Shown here one piece after another: positions 57,080 to 64,000 of a stretch of 64,000 nt of DNA. Below the pieces are notes generated by a model. It did not search any database and was not told the origin of the DNA. It saw only the letters and a list, made by a program, of their open reading frames with translations. The DNA is from JAJRVM01 sp963700515 (GTDB lineage: Bacteria > Planctomycetota > Planctomycetia > Pirellulales > Pirellulaceae). The first letter of the stretch is position 1. Every line of letters begins with the position of its first letter. The position numbers were made by a program, and so were the translations under genes. The stretch lies in the NCBI GenBank assembly GCA_963700515.1, contig CAVOXY010000021.1, positions 496,001 to 560,000 of the forward strand. Reading direction: 5' to 3'.

Positions 57080-57850
57080 GTGCTTGGTCTCATTCTTCTG
57101 ACAGGCACTCCATTCGTTGTGGCTCAGATTCCCTCGGAATCGAGATCCTCGCTGGTTGTAGTCATTTCGGGTTTTGGTTCAGACCCGTCGCGAGAACAGA
57201 TTGCTCAGAAGGCCCGGCGCGGACAAGGAAATAGCGGAATGTATCAATTGGCCGGTGATCTGGAAAAGGCCGGTTTCGAAACGCGTTTTTTTAACTGGAA
57301 CGGCACACTGGCAGGGAAATCTGCGCAGAAAGATCCACCTGGTGCTGATGCGATTGTCGCATCAATACGTGAATCGCATTCCAACGCCAAGATTGATAGC
57401 CTCATACTTATCGGACATAGCTGGGGCGGACACACGATGATGGAGGTCGCCCAAAAATTGACAGGTGATCCACGAATTGAAGTTGCCTTGGCAATTGGTG
57501 TCGATCCCTCTTCGTTCTCGCGAGGTGAACGCATGAAGGAATTGCCACCCACTATCCGTAAACTCGTCAATTTTCATACCCGCAATACCTTCTGCTGGGG
57601 TGTCTGGAAGGACGAGGCTCGCATAGAGAATATTGATCTCGGAGAGCCTTCAAACAGATTTATGATCAGTGGTAAGCCAAACTACGGGGCGGCATTTGAC
57701 ATCAGCGCACATAATGCCGCAGAATGGGACGAACGCATCCACGCGGACATCACCAAACGAATCAAGCAGGCTCTTGCTGATCCAAGATCGAGCAGTAATG
57801 AGGAACGACAACTCCCTTCGAGAGGCAGCGCAACGTCAGGCCGGCAGTAA
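57080..57850 (+). CDS. exported alpha/beta hydrolase (lipase-like)
   Basis: This is about 256 residues, starting at a GTG (57080) before a hydrophobic leader (LGLILLTGTPFVVAQ). The true start is unclear, and a frame change upstream is possible. ILIGHSWGGHTMMEVA is the nucleophile elbow with Ser. LAIGVDPSSFS and a later HNAAEWDERIH may supply the Asp and His. SRSSLVVVISGFGSDPS resembles the strand preceding the oxyanion hole in lipases. The substrate is unknown. It follows the TIGR03067 gene closely. Confidence 0.7.
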   Translation: MLGLILLTGTPFVVAQIPSESRSSLVVVISGFGSDPSREQIAQKARRGQGNSGMYQLAGDLEKAGFETRFFNWNGTLAGKSAQKDPPGADAIVASIRESHSNAKIDSLILIGHSWGGHTMMEVAQKLTGDPRIEVALAIGVDPSSFSRGERMKELPPTIRKLVNFHTRNTFCWGVWKDEARIENIDLGEPSNRFMISGKPNYGAAFDISAHNAAEWDERIHADITKRIKQALADPRSSSNEERQLPSRGSATSGRQ

Positions 57851-57939
57851 CGTTCAACGAATCGACGAACCAGCGGCATGGACGTGGAGCGGCGATCCGC
57901 GTCGCATGAGGAGTTGACACTCAGCCAAGAAACAGAAAA

Positions 57940-57965
57940 CGCCGTCTTCTCGCAGGAAGACGGCG
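57940..57965 (-). terminator. intrinsic terminator of the tRNA-Val gene
   Basis: The ten-pair stem CGCCGTCTTC/GAAGACGGCG has a six-base loop and is followed on the minus strand by TTTTCTGTTTCTT. It lies 39 bases downstream of the tRNA. Confidence 0.75.
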
Positions 57966-58003
57966 ATTCTCTGGAAACTGCTGTGCGCTGCCACAGCTCA
58001 AAG

Positions 58004-58078
58004 TGGGCCGTACTGGACTTGAACCAGTGACCTCTTGCATGTCAAGCAAGCACTCTAAACCAACTGAGCTAACGGCCC
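58004..58078 (-). tRNA. tRNA-Val (anticodon GAC)
   Basis: A 75-base cloverleaf on the minus strand: acceptor GGGCCGT/ACGGCCC, D arm GCTC/GAGT, anticodon stem CTTGC/GCAAG with loop TTGACAT (GAC), T arm ACTGG-TTCAAGT-CCAGT and discriminator A. CCA is not encoded. A terminator follows. Confidence 0.95.
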
Positions 58079-58145
58079 CCAGTTGAGACAACTCAAATTA
58101 GCGAATATCGGTTGACAAAGGAAGCGCTGTTTGGAGGATTTCCGA

Positions 58146-58250
58146 CGTAGCTGGACCCGCCGTAGCTGGACCCGCCGTAGCTGGACCCGCCGTAGCTGGA
58201 CCCGCCGTAGCTGGACCCGCCGTAGCTGGACCCGCCGTAGCTGGACCCCA
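58146..58250. repeat. 15-bp minisatellite, seven copies
   Basis: Seven exact tandem copies of CGTAGCTGGACCCGC. The CGTAGCTG part matches the ends of the palindromic units found at 28 and 32 kb, so it may have grown from one. In one frame it would encode a short repeated Arg/Ser/Trp/Thr peptide, but nothing suggests translation. Confidence 0.95.
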
Positions 58251-58276
58251 GGGTTCAGCAGCAGCAGGGATCCGTT

Positions 58277-58441
58277 GGGCGTGTCGGCTGAAGCCTGGCG
58301 GCTTCAGCTACGCTGCGTTTTCAGTCCGGATTCTGGTGTGCCGGCGGTCGCCTTCCGCCGTTCTGGGTGGCCTGGAGGTTTGGGTGGCGACTTGTCACAC
58401 CCACGCGGCTGAAGCCTGGGCGGCTTCAGCTACGCTGCATC
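58277..58441. repeat. GGCTGAAGCC palindromic elements
   Basis: Two hairpins, GGCTGAAGCC-TGGC-GGCTTCAGC near 58284 and GGCTGAAGCC-TGGGC-GGCTTCAGC near 58408, each followed by TACGCTGC. They share the core of the 76-bp unit. Confidence 0.75.
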
Positions 58442-58589
58442 CTCCGCGCCTTCCGCACCCCTGTGCGAACCCTGTCTTGCCCGAAGTGTCCGTCATGGTG
58501 TACTTTACGCGCTTAGAGCCACGCGGAAATGACTGGTGGTCCTCTGTATCGACGCCATTCCGCGAGGCCAGCACTTAGTAGGATCTATT
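58442..58589. other. thrS upstream region
   Basis: About 150 bases precede thrS. No T-box or other known leader could be recognised by eye. Confidence 0.35.
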
Positions 58590-60599
58590 GTGAATCCCAT
58601 GCTTAAGGTCAATCTTCCCGACGGAACCGCCAAACAGTACGCACAATCCATCACTCCAGGCGAAATCGCCGCCGAAATTGGGCCGGGTCTGGCCAAAGCC
58701 GCCTTGGCGGCCGAGGTGGACGAGGCAGTTGTCGGCCTCGACCACCAACTCCCCGCTGACGGCGAAGTCGCGCTCCGCCTGCTCACCAAGAAGAACCCGG
58801 AATCGCTCGCCGTTATGCGGCATTCCTGTGCGCACGTCATGGCGCGGGCGGTCATGCGCCTGCACGAGGGGGTCCAGCTGGCATTTGGCCCCACGGTGGA
58901 AGGGGGATTCTACTACGATTTCGACCTCGAAAAGCCTCTTTCCGAGGAGGATTTTCCGGCGATCGAAGCGGAAATGTCGAAGATCGTCAAGGAAAATGAG
59001 CCGTTTGAGCGGATCGTCCAGTCGCGGGACAAGGCCTTGCAGGTGTGTCGCGACATGCAGCAGCAGTACAAGGTGGAGCACATTGAGGAAGGGCTGGTCG
59101 AGCACGAGGAATTGTCATTTTACCGGCAGGGAGAATTTCTCGATCTCTGCCGCGGCCCGCACGTTCCTGGCGCCGGTTCCATCGGCGCTTTCAAACTGCT
59201 GTCGGTCGCCGGGGCCTATTGGAAAGGAGATGCTTCCCGCAAACAACTGCAGCGGCTGTATGGTACCGCCTTCTTCAGCAAGCAAGACCTGGATGCTCAC
59301 CTGCAGTTGGTCGAAGAGGCCAAGCGGCGCGATCATCGCGTGCTGGGGAAGCGATTGGATCTGTTTACCATCAGTCCGCTGGTGGGCTCCGGCCTGATCC
59401 TCTGGCTCCCGAAAGGGGCGATTGTCCGCGGGGTGCTGGAGAACTTCATCAAAGAAGAGTTGCAGCGTCGCGGATATCTACCGGTGTACACTCCCAACGT
59501 GGGACGCATTGAGCTGTACAAGACCTCCGGACACTATCCCTACTACATGGACAGCATGTTCACTCCGATCGTGCTGGAAGATGAAGAACAGTATCTGCTC
59601 AAGCCGATGAACTGTCCGCATCACATCATGATCTACAAGTCCAAGCCCCGCAGCTATCGGGATCTCCCTTTGCGGTTGGCCGAGTTCGGCACGGTGTACC
59701 GATATGAGCAGTCGGGAGAGCTTTCCGGCATGACTCGTGTGCGAGGGTTCACGCAGGACGATGCGCACATTTTCTGCACCCACGAGCAGGTCCCCAGCGA
59801 GTTCCGTGCTTGCATCGAAATGACTCAGTATGTGCTCGATTGTCTGGGCCTGAAGGATTACCGCGTGCGGCTGGGATTCCGTGATCCGGACAGCGAGAAA
59901 TACGTCGGTGACGCCGAGAACTGGGAGCGGGCTCAGCAGTCGTTGATCGAAGTCTGCCAGAGTCTGGGGATCGAGGCGAAGATCGAGCCGGGCGAGGCAG
60001 CCTTCTATGGTCCCAAAGCCGATTTCGTGGTCAAGGATTGTATCGGTCGCGAGTGGCAGCTGGGGACGGTACAACTCGACTACAACCTGCCCAGCGAGGA
60101 ACGGTTCAACCTGGAGTACATCGGCGCCGACAATCGACCCCATCGTCCGGCGATGATTCATCGGGCACCGCTCGGGTCGCTCGAGCGGTTCATGGGAGTG
60201 CTGATCGAACATTTCGCGGGTGCGTTCCCGCTCTGGCTGGCTCCCGAGCAGGTGCGCGTGCTGGTGGTCAGCCAGAAGTTCGAGGAATATGCCCGCCAGG
60301 TCGAGCAGCAGCTGGCCGCCGCCGGCCTGCGCGTCACGGGTGACTACCGGCCCGAGAAAATCGGAGCCAAGATCCGGGATGCCCAATTGGAACTGATTCC
60401 CTATATGTTTGTCGTCGGCGGCCGCGAAATGGAGCATGGGGAGGTCAGCGTGCGGGACCGAATCGAGGGTGACCTGGGGGCCCTGAAGGTCGAGGCCGCC
60501 CTGGAGAAACTGCGGCAGGAAATCGCCGACCGGACGGTCCGCCAGACGTTCGGTGGCAATGCGGGGCTGGGAGAACGCAGCTCACACAACGAGTACTAG
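58590..60599 (+). CDS. thrS: threonyl-tRNA synthetase
   Basis: This charges tRNA-Thr. It has 669 residues, near the family norm. A GTG start at 58590 is preferred because AGGA lies six bases upstream; an ATG at 58599 is the alternative. The TGS domain (MLKVNLPDGTAKQYAQ) is followed by the editing domain with HSCAH and CRGPHVP. The catalytic core has the class II motifs and zinc ligands: Cys in MNCPHHIMIY, His in CTHEQV and His in MIHRAPLGS. The anticodon-binding domain (LAPEQVRVLVVSQKFEEYA) closes it. It heads the usual thrS-infC-rpmI order seen downstream. Confidence 0.97.
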   Translation: MNPMLKVNLPDGTAKQYAQSITPGEIAAEIGPGLAKAALAAEVDEAVVGLDHQLPADGEVALRLLTKKNPESLAVMRHSCAHVMARAVMRLHEGVQLAFGPTVEGGFYYDFDLEKPLSEEDFPAIEAEMSKIVKENEPFERIVQSRDKALQVCRDMQQQYKVEHIEEGLVEHEELSFYRQGEFLDLCRGPHVPGAGSIGAFKLLSVAGAYWKGDASRKQLQRLYGTAFFSKQDLDAHLQLVEEAKRRDHRVLGKRLDLFTISPLVGSGLILWLPKGAIVRGVLENFIKEELQRRGYLPVYTPNVGRIELYKTSGHYPYYMDSMFTPIVLEDEEQYLLKPMNCPHHIMIYKSKPRSYRDLPLRLAEFGTVYRYEQSGELSGMTRVRGFTQDDAHIFCTHEQVPSEFRACIEMTQYVLDCLGLKDYRVRLGFRDPDSEKYVGDAENWERAQQSLIEVCQSLGIEAKIEPGEAAFYGPKADFVVKDCIGREWQLGTVQLDYNLPSEERFNLEYIGADNRPHRPAMIHRAPLGSLERFMGVLIEHFAGAFPLWLAPEQVRVLVVSQKFEEYARQVEQQLAAAGLRVTGDYRPEKIGAKIRDAQLELIPYMFVVGGREMEHGEVSVRDRIEGDLGALKVEAALEKLRQEIADRTVRQTFGGNAGLGERSSHNEY

Positions 60600-61153
60600 G
60601 GGACGTGGTGGAAACGGGTACCCGGGCACCGGCAGAGCTTGGCACTGAAGCACTGGCAGAGCCAGTAACACCACAGGCAGTGACACCAGGGTGGAATGCA
60701 CACCCCACGTACTCGTCCGCGGCAGCTCATTTCGCGCCGGCCGCAGCTCTCAGAGCAACCTATATTTGTGGAGGAGAATCCCCATTTTGGAGGGGCTGAT
60801 TTTTGGGAAAATCTAGTTGACGACCTCAGCCCGGGTCGTCAATACTCACTCTTTGCGAAGGCAGGGTAACTTGCTTATTCAAGGTGCCAGCCGGCCAGTG
60901 GGTGCCAGCCACCCTGACGTCGGAGAAGCCTGTACTGTCGCCATGTCACCCGCTGGACGAATTTGCCGCGGCTTGCGGCGCGAGGCGGTGCACGACGGTA
61001 CGGCCTTACCGGCTCACTGGACTTTACCGGTTTCCTGGAACGCTTGACTTTGACTGAGAGTCTGACTTATTTGGAGGAAGCTGCCGCAGTGCGTTTCTGC
61101 GGCCGCAGTGGAGTGTCTATCACGGCGTCTATCACAGGGTTTAGCAGGAAAGG
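60600..61153. other. thrS-infC spacer, no gene seen
   Basis: About 550 bases. A weak CCCC-ATTTT-GGAGGGG hairpin followed by GATTTTT is at 60780-60802 and may be a thrS terminator. It could also hold an infC leader, but I recognise no known structure. Confidence 0.4.
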
Positions 61154-61663
61154 GTGACAGCAATCGACCGCATCCAGACCAGGGTCAACGAACAGATTCG
61201 AGTGACCCCCGTACGAGTGATTGGTGCAGATGGTCAGCAGCTAGGTATCTTGCCCACACAAGAGGCGATGGCCAGGGCATTTGATACGAATTTGGATCTG
61301 GTGGAGGTGGCCCCCAACGAGCGGCCGCCCGTTTGCCGGATCATGGATTACGGCAAATACAAATACGAAAAGAAGAAGAAGTCCAGCCAGAACACCCATC
61401 ACACCAAGACCAAAGAAATCCGTCTGCGACCGAAGACAGGCGAACACGACATCGGTTTCAAGGTCAAACAAGCCGTCAGTTTCTTGAAGCACAAGGATAA
61501 GGTGCAGGTGTCGGTGATTTTCCGTGGACGTGAGATGGCTCACGTCGAGGAAGGCCGACGCGTCATGGAGAACGTGATGGAGGAACTCATCGACTTTGGC
61601 AAAGTCGAAATCCCGCCCCAGCAGCAAGGCCGGCGCATGATATGTACCATAGCGCCCAAGTGA
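61154..61663 (+). CDS. infC: translation initiation factor IF-3
   Basis: IF-3 binds the 30S subunit and checks start codons. This is 169 residues from a GTG at 61154 preceded by AGGAAAG. RVNEQIRVTPVRVIGADGQQ and LDLVEVAPNERPPVCRIMDY form the N domain. A Lys-rich linker (YKYEKKKKSSQN) leads to the C domain with KEIRLRPKTGEHDIGFKVKQ and VSVIFRGREMAH. The length and motifs are standard. In most bacteria rpmI and rplT follow directly; here a glycosyltransferase gene on the other strand comes first. Confidence 0.96.
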   Translation: MTAIDRIQTRVNEQIRVTPVRVIGADGQQLGILPTQEAMARAFDTNLDLVEVAPNERPPVCRIMDYGKYKYEKKKKSSQNTHHTKTKEIRLRPKTGEHDIGFKVKQAVSFLKHKDKVQVSVIFRGREMAHVEEGRRVMENVMEELIDFGKVEIPPQQQGRRMICTIAPK

Positions 61664-61717
61664 TGCCGCATGACGGCCAATCTGTACTGCCAGCTACCAG
61701 CACGAACCAGCTCCCAG

Positions 61718-63064
61718 CTACGATGGGCTGAGAGCTGAGTGGGCGGTGATGATTTCTGCCAAGACGGCCAGCGTTTGCCGTGCCATGGCCTGGGCATTGA
61801 AACGTTGATGGACGGTCTCTTGGCCCGTTCGTCCCAGCTGTCGGCGGAGCTCTGTATTGCTCAGTAGCTGGTATAAGCCTTCGGCGAGTGATTGGGGATC
61901 ATTGGGAGCGATCAGTTGCCCTCCCCCGGTCGCCGCGAGCAGTTCCGGAAAGGCCCCGTGCCGAGGTTGCAGTACAGGTGTTCCCGCAGCCAGAGCCTCG
62001 AGTACATAGAGCCCCTTCGACTCTCCGTAAGTTGTGGGGACGGAAAACAGGTCGAGTCGGCTCAGCAGCCGCAGTTTCTCCGCGCGACTGAGTGTCCCGA
62101 GATACTCGAACGAGTTGCCGAGTCCACTGCTTCTGAGTTTGGCGAACTGGGACTGGGCGTAGTCGTGATGCCGTTTGCCGAGCCAGCCAGCAATGAGCAG
62201 GCGGGTGGGTGGCAGTCCCGCCATATGTTGCAGCAGGAGGAACGCGTCGACGAGGACATGGAGTCCCTTTTCGGGTGCCAGCCGCGCCAGGTAGCCGATA
62301 TGAAGAGGCGACTGGGATATCGCGGCGGGTGGATCGCCATGCTGCCGCGGCAGGTAGCCCTCCACGTCGATCCCTAACGGAACGAGGCGGAATTTCTCGC
62401 GGGGAACGCCCAGATAGTTCGCCATGAAGTCCGCATAGTATTGACTGTGAACGAGAAACGCATCGACGTGGCTCGACAGTCGGCGGATCTGCTGCAGGGC
62501 TTCCACGCGGTACTTGGCGGGAAGTTCTGCCAGGAATACATCATCGCCCTGCAGTGTGACGGTGATCGGAACACCCAACGCCGCACGCATTTCGGGGACA
62601 CAACCAGCAATCAGGATGTTGCTCAAGTTGACCAGATGGGGCTTCGGCTGGCTGCTCAGCCAGTGGCAAAGTCGGGTCACCTCTTTACGTTGGAACCCGG
62701 CCGAGCCCCGCAGCATCGACACGGCCAGGTCACCCAACAGGGAGGCATCCGTTTCAATGCCGCGCGCCCCAATCCAGCGCAGCAGGCGGGGCCCGTCGAG
62801 GATCCGATCGAGCGCTCTGGGGAGATGGCGAAAGAGACCGCTGCGCTGCTGCAGATAGACGTTAAGACCTCCGAAAAAGACCTGATCAATGGTGACGTCG
62901 GTCTCGTCCGTCTGGATCGGTGTGTACAGAGGGATCAGTTGAACGTCGACCCCGAACTGCGACAGGGTACGGGCCAGCGTGTTGTCGTGCATGCAACTGC
63001 CGCAGTACATGCCCGCCGCGCCTGGCGTGAGATAGGTGATTCGCAAAGACGCTGGTGGTGACAT
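61718..63064 (-). CDS. family 4 glycosyltransferase
   Basis: This is 448 residues. ITYLTPGAAGMYCGSCMHDN, with glycines and Cys residues near the N-terminus, is a typical acceptor-side start. RLVPLGIDVEGYLPRQHG, HIGYLARLAPEKGLHVLVDA and SVPTTYGESKGLYVLEALAA are the GT4 donor motifs, including the E-x7-E region (ESKGLYVLE). It would transfer a nucleotide-activated sugar to a lipid or polysaccharide. It lies on the opposite strand between infC and rpmI, so it was probably inserted into the cluster by rearrangement. Confidence 0.9.
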   Translation of the reverse strand: MSPPASLRITYLTPGAAGMYCGSCMHDNTLARTLSQFGVDVQLIPLYTPIQTDETDVTIDQVFFGGLNVYLQQRSGLFRHLPRALDRILDGPRLLRWIGARGIETDASLLGDLAVSMLRGSAGFQRKEVTRLCHWLSSQPKPHLVNLSNILIAGCVPEMRAALGVPITVTLQGDDVFLAELPAKYRVEALQQIRRLSSHVDAFLVHSQYYADFMANYLGVPREKFRLVPLGIDVEGYLPRQHGDPPAAISQSPLHIGYLARLAPEKGLHVLVDAFLLLQHMAGLPPTRLLIAGWLGKRHHDYAQSQFAKLRSSGLGNSFEYLGTLSRAEKLRLLSRLDLFSVPTTYGESKGLYVLEALAAGTPVLQPRHGAFPELLAATGGGQLIAPNDPQSLAEGLYQLLSNTELRRQLGRTGQETVHQRFNAQAMARQTLAVLAEIITAHSALSPS

Positions 63065-63603
63065 CGGTGGCGGACCGTAGGGTTGTCTTGCGCGGCCTGT
63101 GGTGTCGTTTAACCCGCAGCCGACAGTTAAAGTGTGCGGGCCGACTACACATCGCGGCCTCGTGAAGCAGGCGGTCGGTTAACACTGTAGCAGGGCACGG
63201 CTCGCCCGCCACCGGTCTGCGCGAGGCTCTGGTGGCTATCTGCCGCACTGCCTGCTGACGACCATCCACACCGGGGTGGGGGAGCAGAAAACCTGGTCCG
63301 GCAAAGGGGGGGTGGCGCGGAGGGCCACGCGGCCGCTTGGAGACAGGAAACGCTTTGGCAGCCGAAAGTGCTGCGTGGTCAATGGTTAGGAATTCACCCA
63401 AGAGCCCTTTGCGAGACGCCCGCAAGATCCTAGAATGTGAGGTTTCACGTAGCGGAAACTTCCTCACGTCGTCGCATCGCGGACAGGATGGCGCCGGCCA
63501 GATCCCGACTGCCGTCGGGCGGGACTCGATGGCGAGTGGTTCATTACGTGAACCGTCTCTCGATCGGGATTGTCAGTAACTATACAAGCAAAGTGGTCAC
63601 AAC
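63065..63603. other. divergent spacer upstream of rpmI, no gene seen
   Basis: About 540 bases between the GT4 gene (minus) and rpmI (plus). No gene is recognised. An rpmI-rplT leader might be here, but no known structure is clear by eye. Confidence 0.4.
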
Positions 63604-63807
63604 ATGCCCAAGCAGAAAACCCACAAGGGAACCAAGAAGCGATTTCGGTTGACCGCGAGCGGCAAGGCCAAGCATCGTCAGGCGGGAACGAGCCATCTTC
63701 AGACGCGCGTTACGCAGAAGCGTAAACGTAATTTGCGGGGCACGACGACGGTGGATGACTGCATGACCAAGTCGATTCAGCGAGCGCTCAATCACAACAG
63801 CTACTAG
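63604..63807 (+). CDS. rpmI: 50S ribosomal protein bL35
   Basis: This is 67 residues: PKQKTHKGTKKRFRLTASGK, KAKHRQAGTSHLQTRVTQKR and KRNLRG, the bL35 pattern of basic residues. Length fits. No good Shine-Dalgarno is visible upstream of ATG 63604. rplT is expected next but does not start in the remaining 190 bases. Confidence 0.96.
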   Translation: MPKQKTHKGTKKRFRLTASGKAKHRQAGTSHLQTRVTQKRKRNLRGTTTVDDCMTKSIQRALNHNSY

Positions 63808-64000
63808 TAGGGCGGGGCGCGGTGAGTGGTGGCTGCTGACTGGACTCTCGGGAATAATCCGGGGTCTCCGCGGCGAACTGTGATCCGCAAGCTGTAATAA
63901 CCGTAGGTATTTGTTTTTTACACGAGGTGACTTACCGGGAGCACGGGCAAACCGAACGTCCTCGACCTGATCTGGTGGAGGAGGCCTGATCGCCCTGGAC

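Noticed and set aside
59478..60437. 319-residue minus-strand frame
   Set aside because: It is antisense to thrS.
60780..60802. thrS terminator hairpin
   Set aside because: The stem is only four pairs and lies about 180 bases after the stop; too weak to list as a feature.

Overview
The window looks like a chromosome segment of a Planctomycetota bacterium, probably of the Pirellulales. The evidence is a DUF1559 pilin-like protein, two Tat-exported Gfo/Idh/MocA oxidoreductases, a TIGR03067-like protein, a PEP-CTERM protein, many secreted carbohydrate-active or ester-cleaving enzymes, planctomycete-type Ser/Thr kinases (one fused to an nSTAND NTPase and a formylglycine-enzyme domain) and a moderately high GC content. 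The organism assignment is inference from gene content.

Layout. 0.2-9.3 kb: truncated flotillin, secreted BNR/sialidase-like protein, DUF4395-rhodanese membrane protein behind a 32-bp operator-like palindrome, secreted esterase, Gfo/Idh oxidoreductase and a sugar-porter MFS gene broken by about five frameshifts. 9.7-17.3 kb: SGNH esterase, small His/Cys secreted protein, DUF1559 protein, FKBP isomerase, isocitrate/isopropylmalate-type dehydrogenase, kinase relic, an orphan perfect hairpin, a Tyr/Thr/Pro-rich secreted protein and a Nif3-like protein. 17.5-22.4 kb: signalling operon with a hybrid histidine kinase followed by two REC-HATPase regulators. 22.9-26.9 kb: glycosyltransferase 2, an uncharacterised BshC-like protein and an acetyltransferase. 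26.9-31.4 kb: prfB with its programmed frameshift, a 76-bp tandem repeat array, mnmA and floA. 31.4-43 kb: Uma2 relic, TIM-barrel isomerase, secreted glycosidase, IS1634-type transposase relic, S9 peptidase, nitrilase, alpha/beta hydrolase and a GH32-like enzyme. 43-49.7 kb: methyltransferase and the giant kinase-nSTAND-FGE gene. 50-58 kb: PEP-CTERM protein, second Gfo/Idh, beta-flower-like protein, toxin-antitoxin pair, small ORFs, TIGR03067-like protein, lipase-like protein and tRNA-Val. 58-64 kb: thrS, infC and rpmI of the translation cluster, with an opposing GT4 glycosyltransferase between infC and rpmI.

The genes suggest a polysaccharide-degrading heterotroph: sialidase-like, GH32-like and cellulase-like proteins, esterases, Gfo/Idh enzymes, sugar transporter and sugar isomerase, with housekeeping translation genes at the end. 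Two themes run through the window. First, at least fifteen genes need one or more single-base frame corrections to give full-length proteins. Several fall in runs of five G, C or T, which points to a sequencing or assembly error component; prfB is the exception, being a true programmed frameshift. Second, palindromic intergenic repeats built on GTAGCTGAAGCC...GGCTTCAGC occur at 28, 32 and 58 kb, and at 32 kb they have invaded gene ends.
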